NCBI RefSeq assembly: GCF_001274945.1
Contig: NZ_LILB01000005.1
Coordinates: forward strand, 996,959 to 1,060,958
Reading direction: 5' to 3'
DNA length: 64,000 bases
Origin: Viridibacillus arvi
GTDB taxonomy: Bacteria > Bacillota > Bacilli > Bacillales_A > Planococcaceae
The translations under genes and the position numbers were made by a program. Below, one piece after another: positions 33,201-41,616 of this stretch. How positions within the stretch are numbered: position 1 is the stretch's first letter; the number at the start of each line of letters is the position of its first letter. The notes under the pieces are model-generated. The model worked only from the letters and a program-made list of their open reading frames with translations. It did no database searches and was not told the DNA's origin.

Positions 33201-33345
33201 TTTATTAACCTCCTCCATTTATACAAATCTTGATTTGTAGTATTAAAATAAGAAAGTATTTTATTTTTCAGCAATCATTTTCCCTATTCCTTCTAACTCT
33301 CCTTTGCATAAAATGTAGGGATGTCAAATCAAAGGAGGGATAAAG

Positions 33346-34296
33346 GTGAAAACACTCGGACTTGATGTAAAAGCACTTGCATTAATTGCAGAATCAAATG
33401 GTGTATTACACTATATGTCGAATAACCCAACAGATGAACCTGAAGAATTTGATTCAATCATAAACCTTAAATCTAAATGTCATAAAGGGTCTCGCGGTAG
33501 CAGAGGCTCTCGTGGTAGTAAAGGGTCTCGCGGTAGCAGAGGCTCTCGCGGTAGTAGGGGCTCTCGCGGCAGCATAGGCTCTCGTGGTAGTAGAGGCTCT
33601 CGTGGTAGTAGAGGCTCGCGCAGCAGTAGAGGCTCTCGTGGTAGTAGAGGCTCTCGTGGTAGTAGAGGGTCTCGCGGTAGCAGAGGCTCTCGTGGTAGTA
33701 GAGGCTCGCGCAGCAGTAGAGGCTCTCGTGGTAGTAGAGGCTCTCGTGGTAGTAGAGGCTCGCGCGGCAGTAGAGGCTCGCGCGGTAGCAGAGGCTCTCG
33801 TGGTAGTAAAGGGTCTCGCGGTAGCAGAGGCTCTCGTGGTAGTAAAGGGTCTCGCGGTAGCAGAGGCTCTCGTGGTAGTAGAGGGTCTCGCGGTAGTAGG
33901 GGCTCGCGCGGCAGCAGAGGCTCTCGCGGTAGTAGAGGCTCTCGCGGCAGCAGAGGCTCTCGCGGTAGTAGGGGCTCGCGCGGCAGCAGAGGGTCTCGCG
34001 GTAGTAGGGGGTCTCGCGGTAGTAGAGGCTCGCGCGGCAGCAGAGGCTCGCGCGGTAGTAAAGGTTCTCAAGGCAGCAGAGGCTCGCGCGGCAACAGAGG
34101 CTCTCGCGGCAGCAGAGGGTCTCACGGTAGCAGGGGGTCTCGCGGCAACAGAGGCTCTCGCGGCAGCAGAGGCTCTCGCGGTAGTAGTGGTTCTCACGGT
34201 AGCAGAGGGTCTCACGGTAGCAGGGGGTCTCGCGGTAGCAGAGGGTCTCACGGTAGCAGGGGGTCTCGCGGTAGTAAAGGTTCTCAAGGCAGCTGA
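33346..34296 (+). CDS. GSR-repeat spore surface protein (CotG-like position), end truncated
   Basis: 316 residues, GTG start after AAAGGAGGG. Residues 1-45 are a normal N-terminal domain (MKTLGLDVKALALIAESNGV). The rest is about 89 triplets of Gly-Ser-X, X mostly Arg, sometimes Lys, His, Gln, Ile, Ser or Asn. There is no proline, and the first Gly is replaced by Ser twice, so a stable collagen helix is doubtful. A Ser/Arg low-complexity protein beside and divergent from cotH is the position of cotG, a CotH substrate, in B. subtilis. TGA at 34294 replaces the Arg codon CGA; the frame continues GSCGCKRNRFR to TAG at 34330-34332, so the Cys-containing tail is lost. Confidence 0.75.
   Translation: MKTLGLDVKALALIAESNGVLHYMSNNPTDEPEEFDSIINLKSKCHKGSRGSRGSRGSKGSRGSRGSRGSRGSRGSIGSRGSRGSRGSRGSRSSRGSRGSRGSRGSRGSRGSRGSRGSRGSRSSRGSRGSRGSRGSRGSRGSRGSRGSRGSRGSKGSRGSRGSRGSKGSRGSRGSRGSRGSRGSRGSRGSRGSRGSRGSRGSRGSRGSRGSRGSRGSRGSRGSRGSRGSRGSRGSRGSKGSQGSRGSRGNRGSRGSRGSHGSRGSRGNRGSRGSRGSRGSSGSHGSRGSHGSRGSRGSRGSHGSRGSRGSKGSQGS
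33487..34293 (+). repeat. Tandem 9-bp GSR codon array
   Basis: About 807 bp of GGY-(AGY/TCT)-(CGY/AGA) triplets, often paired as an 18-bp unit GGCTCTCGYGGTAGYAGA. High self-similarity makes length change and assembly error likely. Confidence 0.9.
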
Positions 34297-34732
34297 GGTT
34301 CTTGTGGTTGTAAACGTAATCGCTTTAGATAGAGCTCTCGGAGCAGTAATGACTCCAACAGCCACAATGAAAAGTCATATTAATTAAAACACGCATAATA
34401 GAACTTACTGTACGTAACTATTTAATAACTTCGGCAATATGCCGAAGTTATTTACATTGACTCAATTAATTTCTTACCTATTTGTTAGCTTCAATACGGC
34501 AAATTATTAACATATTGCTATAACTGCTCCTACCAATAAGACTCTTAACAGCATATATATATATTTAGTTAGCATGTTTGAGGAATTTTCATTTTGAATT
34601 ATCCCCAAACGATTTAAGCTTAAAATATGCTAAGTTATTCAGAAAAAAACAACTTCGAGTTTAAATTTATAAAATCCCTTTTCAACTTAAAGGTGTTTTA
34701 TGGTTGATCTCGAATAATTAACTTAGACGTCG
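34297..34732. other. Intergenic stretch after the GSR gene
   Basis: It begins with the orphaned last codons of the GSR gene (to 34332), then a terminator and AT-rich DNA; nothing else supported. Confidence 0.5.
34424..34454 (+). terminator. Terminator of the GSR-repeat gene
   Basis: AATAACTTCGGC-aatat-GCCGAAGTTATT followed by TTA. Confidence 0.7.
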
Positions 34733-34987
34733 TTATGCCTTTTCCATTACTTTAAAGACATGACTTGATATTGGTTTATTTAATTTCTTTTGTATAAATT
34801 GCGTTGCTTCGAATAATTTTAATTGGTCAATATTTGTAGAAATACCCAGCTCATTTAAAAAGTGATTCAAATCATCTGTTGCTACATTTCCACTCGCTCC
34901 CGGGGCATAGGGACAACCCCCTAACCCTCCTAAATCAGCCCCATTTATATATTCAGCATTAACATATATATCATGATAATTTAGCAT
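34733..34987 (-). pseudogene. C-terminal fragment of hydroxymethylglutaryl-CoA lyase
   Basis: 84 codons. GGLGGCPYAPGASGNVATDD is the conserved C-terminal signature of HMG-CoA lyase (MvaB/YngG), and FEATQFIQKKLNKPISSHV continues the family end. Normal enzymes are about 300 residues; the TIM-barrel core with the DxxRDGxQ motif is missing. The first 15 residues (MLNYHDIYVNAEYIN) are unrelated. It lies 6 bp from the DinB-like gene. It cannot be an active lyase. Confidence 0.75.
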
Positions 34988-34993
34988 TTTACT

Positions 34994-35536
34994 TCAACAC
35001 TTTTTATGCTTCTCTAACATTGTTTCATTAAACTGATCTGATTGTCCTTTTGGAATACTTAACGATTGCCATTCAGAAGTTTTTAAAAGCTTACCGATAT
35101 ACACTATTTGCCCAACATGATAAGAATAATGAGAAATTTGACGCTCAATAGCTGCCATCACCAGATGATCTTCCCCGCGTATCTTAACTTTTTTCAGTAA
35201 ATCTTGCTCTGTTAAATCGGCGAGTGTCGTAAATAGAATTTGCCAGCCATGTTCCCAAATCCGGATTAACTCTTCCCTAGGTAAATACGAATCATCAAAT
35301 TCTAAATCTCTATTTCTCGTTGGTTTTTCGCCATCTGTACTTAAAAAATCACTCCACCGAGAAACCATGTTACCCCCTACATGTTTTACAATAACCGCAA
35401 TACTATTTGATTCCTCGTGTTTGGACCAATACAGTTGTTCATCATCCAGTTGATGGAAGGTTTGATCTCCAAGCTTTTTCATTTCCATAAATCTGTTAGT
35501 TACTATGTTTAAATAATTCTCACCTATGTTCATTTC
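34994..35536 (-). CDS. DinB-superfamily protein (DUF1572)
   Basis: About 180 residues from the second ATG (MNIGENYLNIVTNRFMEMKK), better placed after GGGGGAT than the upstream start. It is a four-helix bundle of the DinB/DUF1572 type: AVIVKHVGGNMVSRWSDFLS supplies the first metal His near residue 48, and ERQISHYSYHVGQIVYIGK near residue 140 supplies two more. Family members bind a metal; some act as thiol-dependent transferases. Function of this one is unknown. Confidence 0.75.
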   Translation of the reverse strand, partial: EMNIGENYLNIVTNRFMEMKKLGDQTFHQLDDEQLYWSKHEESNSIAVIVKHVGGNMVSRWSDFLSTDGEKPTRNRDLEFDDSYLPREELIRIWEHGWQILFTTLADLTEQDLLKKVKIRGEDHLVMAAIERQISHYSYHVGQIVYIGKLLKTSEWQSLSIPKGQSDQFNETMLEKHKKC

Positions 35537-35581
35537 AAATCCCCCTTTACACAAACCTTAACATACGGTAATATATTCCAT

Positions 35582-37099
35582 CTATAAAATCGGTGAAAAT
35601 AAACTACTTATTGACTCTTTTATTTGTTTCCCGAAGCTTTTATTTTTCATATCTGCCATTGTCAGTTCTCTGCTCGCTTGAAAATCTATTTTAAAATCAT
35701 GCAATAAGTGATGAATTGCAGCACTAGCCTCATATAGAAAGACCATGAGTTCATGATTAAGGCGGAAGCTACGAATGTCGAAGTTAGCGGTTCCAATAGC
35801 AGCATTCTCACCGTCTACAATAATAATTTTACAATGTAAAAATGATTCTTCATCATAAGCAAATACGCGTACTCCCGCTTCAAGTAAAGTTTTAATATTG
35901 GCATTACTACCATGATAAGAAATTCCCATATCGCCTTTTCCTGGAAGAATAATTCGTACATCTATACCACTCATTGCTGCCCTCCTTACCACTGCTAAAG
36001 CTTCAGCATCTGGGATAAAATAAGGAGTTGCAATCCATACATTTTCATGCGCTGATTCGATTAAATTCAGCATGGCATCACGAATTATATTTTCTTTATC
36101 ATATGGCCCGCCATATATCACCTGAGCCCAATCATCTCTTTTTTCAATCGGGGAAAAGTATTTTTTTATTCCCTTTTCATTTATAAAAGGAGTCGCTGCA
36201 CCCTTTTCATTTTTCATAAATATCCAATCATTTAGAAAAGATTCTTGTAATTCACTAACTGATAACCCTTCAATACGAAGATGCGTATCACGCCAAATTT
36301 TAAAGGCATTGGTCTTAGATAAATATTCATCACCTACATTCAAACCGCCAGTGAAACCGATTTGACTATCTATAACTATTACCTTTCTGTGATTTCGAAA
36401 ATTTGCCTTATGTAATAACCACAGAGATAATATTGGATCGAATGCTATGACCTCAGCTCCTGCATCAGACAATGGTTTAAGAAAAGACGAATTTAAACAT
36501 TTCGCACCTATTGCATCATACATAAAGCGTACTTCTACACCTGCCTTTGCCTTTTGGACTAATAAATCTCTAATTTCAGTACCAATATCATCTTTTTTAT
36601 AAATATAGAACTGCATATGGATATGACACTTGGCATTTTTTATAGCCTCCATAATAGCTGAAAACGTTGCAGTTCCATTTGTTAAAATATCAATCTTATT
36701 CCCTTTTAGTGGGTTAATCTTTGATAAATTTGAAATACGTTTTGATAAACGGGGCAGATCTGATGAATGATATTTTTTTTGTATCGCATGTGTTACTTCA
36801 ACTAATTTAGCTGTTTCTTTTATTTGTGAAATCGAAAATTTACGTGTTATTGGATCTCTTCCAAAATATAAATAATAACCTGTTCCTATGACTGGGAGAC
36901 CTAATATAACTGAAATCCAAGCGACTTTTGACAAGGTATTACGTATATCAAAGAAAATTAGCTTAATGACAATTGCTAGTCCAAATAACTCAATAAATAT
37001 GCCAACTACGTAAGCAATTTTCATATTCCAAATAGAAAATATATATCCGATGCCTATTATGACTGCTGAAATGGCTAAAAATTGAATAACCTTCTGCAT
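35582..37099 (-). CDS. cls: Cardiolipin synthase
   Basis: 505 residues. Two N-terminal membrane helices (residues 5-25 and 30-80 region, FLAISAVIIGIGYIFSIW; WISVILGLPVIGTGYYLYFG) precede two phospholipase D domains, each with an HKD motif: HRKVIVIDSQIGFTGG near residue 235 and HCKIIIVDGENAAIGTANFD near residue 415. The enzyme makes cardiolipin from phosphatidylglycerol at the membrane. Length and order agree with the ClsA family. GGAGGGA site before the ATG. Monocistronic. Confidence 0.9.
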   Translation of the reverse strand: MQKVIQFLAISAVIIGIGYIFSIWNMKIAYVVGIFIELFGLAIVIKLIFFDIRNTLSKVAWISVILGLPVIGTGYYLYFGRDPITRKFSISQIKETAKLVEVTHAIQKKYHSSDLPRLSKRISNLSKINPLKGNKIDILTNGTATFSAIMEAIKNAKCHIHMQFYIYKKDDIGTEIRDLLVQKAKAGVEVRFMYDAIGAKCLNSSFLKPLSDAGAEVIAFDPILSLWLLHKANFRNHRKVIVIDSQIGFTGGLNVGDEYLSKTNAFKIWRDTHLRIEGLSVSELQESFLNDWIFMKNEKGAATPFINEKGIKKYFSPIEKRDDWAQVIYGGPYDKENIIRDAMLNLIESAHENVWIATPYFIPDAEALAVVRRAAMSGIDVRIILPGKGDMGISYHGSNANIKTLLEAGVRVFAYDEESFLHCKIIIVDGENAAIGTANFDIRSFRLNHELMVFLYEASAAIHHLLHDFKIDFQASRELTMADMKNKSFGKQIKESISSLFSPIL

Positions 37100-37639
37100 A
37101 ATATCCCTCCACTTTTCCTATCCCTAATACAAAAGAAATCTACACTTATAACTTATGTATATTTTTTAAAAAATAGCTCCTATTTTTTTGAGAAACTTAA
37201 GCTTTTAAAATAATCTTTACACTGACAACTTCATAAATGTGTATACGACCAAATCTAAAATAATTATCTTTTATAAAAAGTAGTTTTAAAGGTCTTATTA
37301 TGGTAGCAAAAGAAAAAAACAATCACATATTGAGTTGAACCCAAGATATAACCAACTAAAAAATTCCAGTTTAATACTAAGTGGATTAGGTATTTCTTTT
37401 TACACGAATTTCTTATCTACAAAATATATTCGACATATAAAAATAGCATAACAACAAAAACAGTTGGACTAGTATGGAACAAAAAAAGAATTCAGTCCCT
37501 TATGCTAAAACCCTTCATCCAATTTACTGCACAATATCAAAAAAGCATTATGAACAATAAAAACCCTACCATTTGGCAGGGTTTTATTTTCATGGTTTTA
37601 AGGTGTTGCAAGTAATATATAAAAATAACTGCAGGTTTA
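37100..37639. other. Intergenic stretch upstream of cls
   Basis: 540 bp, AT-rich, no supported gene; it contains the cls promoter region and a terminator at 37557-37588. Confidence 0.5.
37557..37588 (-). terminator. Terminator of the YdeI-like gene
   Basis: AAAACCC(T/C)(A/G)CC pairing around CATTTG-type loop with T-runs on both sides; one A-C mismatch in the stem. Confidence 0.6.
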
Positions 37640-38317
37640 TTATTTCTTATTAGCTCGATATAAATTCATGGTTTTGAATCCCTCACTGAGAATCTCCGCC
37701 ATTTCTGATAGACGTTTTTCCTGTGTCTCAATACGTTTTGCACTATACACAAATCGTGCCCAATCTCGCTGATAGCCTGGTGTTAGTGCATTATAAAAAT
37801 CAAGTATTTCTTTTTGGTTACTTAAATACTGTTGGATATCTGGAATACGATTAACATAATCACTGACACGTTGACTCGCTTTACTAGTAGTAGATTTTTT
37901 TACTTTCTTTACTTCATTTTTTATCCCTACAACTGTAAATGTATCATTAAAGCTAACCATGCGAGCAAACTTCATTGTACTATTTAATACATAGCCGTCA
38001 TCATCTGGAGAAATTGCTGGAAACAGCGTGTCTCGCTCAATATATTCTGTATATTCTTTATTATTTTTCTTTGGATAAGCTACAAAAAGATACCCGTTGT
38101 CCTTAACTCTATTCTGTTCCACGATCTCCTTAAGCAGTGCAGTAAACTCATTTAGAGAAAAAACAAATGCAAAAACTAAATCATAATTTTCTGCCTCAAA
38201 ATTCTTATCAAACTCTAGCTCATCTAATTCTGTTACATGATCCGGCATATTCAGTACTACTTTTCTCTCGTATTTTTGCAACTTTAACTTTTCAACTACA
38301 GTTTTTACTTCCGCCAT
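37640..38317 (-). CDS. YdeI/OmpD-associated family protein
   Basis: 225 residues. The C-terminal 55 residues match the YdeI/OmdA domain: EILDFYNALTPGYQRDWARF, VYSAKRIETQEKRLSEMAEI and LSEGFKTMNLYR, with the conserved W and the A(K)R-ET..KR. The N-terminal 130 residues are an alpha/beta domain (VFAFVFSLNEFTALLKEIVE; GYLFVAYPKKNN) resembling the DUF3052-like domain. The family has been tied to stress and bacteriocin protection, but the mechanism is unknown. AGGAGAG site before the ATG. Confidence 0.75.
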   Translation of the reverse strand: MAEVKTVVEKLKLQKYERKVVLNMPDHVTELDELEFDKNFEAENYDLVFAFVFSLNEFTALLKEIVEQNRVKDNGYLFVAYPKKNNKEYTEYIERDTLFPAISPDDDGYVLNSTMKFARMVSFNDTFTVVGIKNEVKKVKKSTTSKASQRVSDYVNRIPDIQQYLSNQKEILDFYNALTPGYQRDWARFVYSAKRIETQEKRLSEMAEILSEGFKTMNLYRANKK

Positions 38318-38456
38318 CTTTTCTCTCCTATCGTGCTCAGCATAGCTATTATACGCACATTCAATAAAAGCATTTAAAATTTTTATAAATACTTTTTAAC
38401 TTCATTATACAACTCTAACAAAACAATAAAATTATTAGCGCTTGCTATTAAATAAG

Positions 38457-38484
38457 GCTACTCAGTTATCAAAAACTGAGTAGC
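38457..38484 (-). terminator. Terminator of the phzF-like gene
   Basis: GCTACTCAGTT and AACTGAGTAGC around a short loop, 50 bp after the stop; T-run weak. Confidence 0.5.
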
Positions 38485-38533
38485 TATATATGACATCATA
38501 CTCAACCATGTTATCGAAAGTCATAAATTACAT

Positions 38534-39421
38534 TCAAATATATACTGCAATATCTTTCACAAAAACAGCGGTTCCTGTAATCGCTATTGTAATAGCCTCA
38601 CTATTATCCACATGGACAATTACTCTACCGTCTTTACCTAACTCTTGACCTTGCTCAACAACCAAATCATACTGCCCTTTTCTCTCAGGAAGTACGTACT
38701 TTGCAACATAAGCACCCATAACGCCTGATGCTGTCCCTGTCACTGCATCTTGAATAGTACCTGAAATAGGAGCTGAGAAATGTCTAGCATGCATATCCGC
38801 ATCCTCAGAAAAAGCATTCATTGAGAAAGGGTGCAAAGATGCATTCGGCATTTCCTTTAATATAGCAGGAAATGTTGCATTTTTTGGTTTCATTTTTGCA
38901 AAGGCATTCATGTTTTTAATTGGAATACATAGCGTCCAAATGCCCGTATTACCATAAACAATTGGAAATTCAGCATGGATATCCTCTATAGTAATACCAA
39001 TGGAAGTGGCTAAATCATTGACAGATCCATCAAAGGATTTAAATTGCGGTTTTGCATGCTCCATTCTCAAATGATATGTATTTTGTTCTTCAGTTAACTG
39101 AATTGATAGTATGCCTGCTTTTGTTTCAATAGTTAAATTACGTTTAGGTTCGATATGTTTCTCTGTAACAAGAGAAAAAATAGTAGTCATTGTGGCATGG
39201 CCACATAAATCCATTTCATGCCCTGGAGTGAAATACCGAATACGAAGATCCGCAACATTGGATTTCATAGGAAAAGCACATTCATTAAAACCAACCTTCG
39301 ATGCGATTTCTTGCATTTCTTCATCGATTAAATTATCAGCATCTAACACGATTCCAGCTGGATTACCCTTACCAGGTTTAGTTGAAAATGCATCATATTG
39401 TTTAACAACTATTCTCTTAAT
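38534..39421 (-). CDS. PhzF-family isomerase, ATT start likely
   Basis: 295 residues if begun at ATT 39421 (KRIVVKQYDAFSTKPGKG, then NPAGIVLDADNLIDEE). The upstream 24 residues are the conserved PhzF N-terminus (VDAFSxxPxxGNPAGIV), and AAAGGGG lies 7-8 bases before ATT. The first standard start, GTG at 39349, would remove this conserved strand. The catalytic Glu is in GFNECAFP; YFTPGHEMDLCGHATMTT and SGTIQDAVTGTASGVMGAYV complete the two PhzF halves. PhzF proteins isomerise or epimerise small acids; the substrate is unknown. Either an ATT start is used or the gene has lost its ATG. Confidence 0.8.
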   Translation of the reverse strand: MKRIVVKQYDAFSTKPGKGNPAGIVLDADNLIDEEMQEIASKVGFNECAFPMKSNVADLRIRYFTPGHEMDLCGHATMTTIFSLVTEKHIEPKRNLTIETKAGILSIQLTEEQNTYHLRMEHAKPQFKSFDGSVNDLATSIGITIEDIHAEFPIVYGNTGIWTLCIPIKNMNAFAKMKPKNATFPAILKEMPNASLHPFSMNAFSEDADMHARHFSAPISGTIQDAVTGTASGVMGAYVAKYVLPERKGQYDLVVEQGQELGKDGRVIVHVDNSEAITIAITGTAVFVKDIAVYI

Positions 39422-39490
39422 AAGAACACCCCTTTATCCATAATGTATATTTACAATTAGCCTATCACTATTTTTATATTATTTGTTTTA

Positions 39491-40075
39491 TTACATTTGG
39501 CGTATTAGCAATCCTTCTAAACGAAGTTTCACATCTGACCATTCTGAATCTATAATGCTATATATTACCGTATTTCGGATTGTACCATTTGGTCGAATCA
39601 TATGATTGCGCAAAATACCTTCCTTTTTTGCTCCCAATCTTTCAATTGCTGCCTGTGAGCGTTTATTCTCGTGATCAGTTTTTATTTGTACTCGATTGAC
39701 ACTCAATTGCTCGAACGCGAACTTCAACAATAAATACTTACATTCTGTATTAATAGGCGTTCGCCATTTTGTTGGAGTAAGCCATGTAAATCCAATCTCT
39801 AATCGCTTTTGTTGGCAATCAATGTCCAAAAATCTTGTGGATCCAATTATTTGATTTGTCTTTTTTTCTATAATAACGAATGGATATTGGGTGCCATTGA
39901 TTTTTTCATATAAAGCTTGTTTTATATATTGTTTCATATCCTCAATCGATCTTATTTTCGCCGATGTATATGTCCAAATTTCTTGGAACTGCCCTGCCAA
40001 ATAAAGACCTTCTAGATGACTATCCTTTAAGGGTACTAGCAATACATGTTCACCTAATAACTGAATATCTTCCAT
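39491..40075 (-). CDS. GNAT acetyltransferase (RimJ/RimL type)
   Basis: 194 residues. The fold begins LLGEHVLLVPLKDSHLEGLY. Acetyl-CoA binding features are IGSTRFLDIDCQQKRLEIGF and LLLKFAFEQLSVNRVQIKTD, and it ends HENKRSQAAIERLGAKKEGI / RNHMIRPNGTIRNTVIYSII, the usual RimJ/RimL tail. The acceptor may be an amino group of a protein or small molecule; not assignable. Divergent from the MocR regulator gene, 94 bp apart, which could control it. Confidence 0.8.
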   Translation of the reverse strand: MEDIQLLGEHVLLVPLKDSHLEGLYLAGQFQEIWTYTSAKIRSIEDMKQYIKQALYEKINGTQYPFVIIEKKTNQIIGSTRFLDIDCQQKRLEIGFTWLTPTKWRTPINTECKYLLLKFAFEQLSVNRVQIKTDHENKRSQAAIERLGAKKEGILRNHMIRPNGTIRNTVIYSIIDSEWSDVKLRLEGLLIRQM

Positions 40076-40169
40076 TACACTTCACTCCTTTGCTATTATT
40101 AAAACAGATTTTGATTTAATGAATAGCACCAAAAGTAAATGTTTTAACCATACCAAATGAGGTGAAGCT

Positions 40170-41540
40170 ATGACATTGACTATTTATTTTGACCAATCTT
40201 CGAAGGCTTTATATATACAAATTTATGAGCAAATAAAACAATTAATACAGTCGCAACAGCTAGTAGAAGGTTCGAAACTCCCTTCAAAGCGCCTACTGGC
40301 AAATCAGTTACAAGTGAGCATTCATACTGTACAAATTGCCTATGAACAGTTAACTGCTGAAGGTTTTATTTCAAGTCGTGAGCGTTCTGGCTATTACGTA
40401 GCACCATTTCTAGATGAATGGCGAATAAAAATATTTCCTAAACAAGAAGAAGTAATTATTAATGATGTTTCAGATTCTATAGACATAGACTTTAATTCTG
40501 GCCAGATTGCGTATAATCATTTCCCCTTTAAAACTTGGCAGAAAATAACAACTAATCTTATGCGAGCAGATATGACTTATCATAGTCCATGGCAAGGGGA
40601 AAGGTCTCTTCGCGAGCAAATATGTCAATACGTTTATTTATCGCGAGGTGTATCCTGTACAGTAGAACAAATATACATATGTAATGGTACTCAATCTCAG
40701 CTCTCCTTACTGTGTAGATATTTCGGTCCAACAGCATCGGTCGGATTTGAAGAACCTGGGTTTTCGCGCGCCTACTCCATTTTCAACCAGTATAGAATGA
40801 ATATTGTTTCTATTCCTGTAGATGCACTAGGAATGTCCATTCCAGAAGAGCCACTTAGCCTGTTATACACGACACCTGCACATCAATTTCCGCTTGGTAT
40901 GATTATGCCCATCCAAAGAAGATACGCACTTCTTCAATGGGCATTACAAACAGATGCGTATATTATTGAAGATGACTATGACAGTGAATTTCGTTACAGT
41001 GGCAAGCCAATCCCTTCACTTCACAGTTTAGATTACCAAGATCGTGTCATCTATTTTGGCACATTTTCAAAAGCGTTACTTCCTTCCTTACGCATAAGTT
41101 ATATGATTTTACCTAATGAACTAGTAAATGACTTTAACGACTTTTATACTGAACAAAAATCCACTGTATCGCGCATAGAGCAACTATCTATTGCTGAGTT
41201 TATGAAGCAAGGACATTGGGATAAACATCTGGGGAAAATGCGTACATTATATCGAAAAAAACGTGATATTCTCGTTACACAATTAAAATTGAAACTCGGA
41301 GAAAATGTTCAGATTATAGGTGAGAACGCAGGCCTTCATTTAATTATTCACCTAAAGCTAAACATTTCAGAAGCCTCTGCTATCCAAAGAGGTATGGAAT
41401 GTGGGGTGAAGATTTATTCTGTATCGCATTATTATCATACTTCACCAAAGAATACCCTTCTTTTATTAGGCTATGGTGGACTAAATGAAGAACAAATCAC
41501 TGATGGCATTAATCTTTTAGCCAATGCATGGATAGGTTGA
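40170..41540 (+). CDS. MocR/PdxR-type transcriptional regulator
   Basis: 456 residues. Residues 1-75 are a GntR winged helix (LYIQIYEQIKQLIQSQQLVE; LPSKRLLANQLQVSIHTVQI; GYYVAPF). Residues 100-456 are a fold-type I aminotransferase domain with AYIIEDDYDSEFRYSGKPIP and the PLP Lys in FGTFSKALLPSLRISYM. MocR proteins use the PLP domain as an effector sensor and usually control the divergent gene, here an acetyltransferase. GAGGTG site before the ATG. Confidence 0.85.
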   Translation: MTLTIYFDQSSKALYIQIYEQIKQLIQSQQLVEGSKLPSKRLLANQLQVSIHTVQIAYEQLTAEGFISSRERSGYYVAPFLDEWRIKIFPKQEEVIINDVSDSIDIDFNSGQIAYNHFPFKTWQKITTNLMRADMTYHSPWQGERSLREQICQYVYLSRGVSCTVEQIYICNGTQSQLSLLCRYFGPTASVGFEEPGFSRAYSIFNQYRMNIVSIPVDALGMSIPEEPLSLLYTTPAHQFPLGMIMPIQRRYALLQWALQTDAYIIEDDYDSEFRYSGKPIPSLHSLDYQDRVIYFGTFSKALLPSLRISYMILPNELVNDFNDFYTEQKSTVSRIEQLSIAEFMKQGHWDKHLGKMRTLYRKKRDILVTQLKLKLGENVQIIGENAGLHLIIHLKLNISEASAIQRGMECGVKIYSVSHYYHTSPKNTLLLLGYGGLNEEQITDGINLLANAWIG

Positions 41541-41549
41541 TATGAATTT

Positions 41550-41579
41550 AAAAAGGCTACTAAAATCAGTAGCCTTTTT
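41550..41579. terminator. Shared terminator of convergent genes
   Basis: AAAAAGGCTACT-aaaatc-AGTAGCCTTTTT between the MocR gene and the LD-carboxypeptidase gene. Confidence 0.85.
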
Positions 41580-41616
41580 CCACCTAGATACATAGACTTA
41601 TTATATGTATTGAATG

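Noticed and set aside
33230-33345. SigK-type promoters for cotH and the GSR gene
   Set aside because: A CATA-like -10 is present but the -35 spacing does not fit, so no promoter is called.
33487-34293. CRISPR array
   Set aside because: Repeats are 9/18 bp without unique spacers and are coding.
33454-34387. Long open frames on both strands across the GSR array (303 and 267 codons)
   Set aside because: They are by-products of the 9-bp repeat in other frames (Thr-Arg-Ala and Val-Glu-Ala runs), with no ribosome site and no non-repeat domain.
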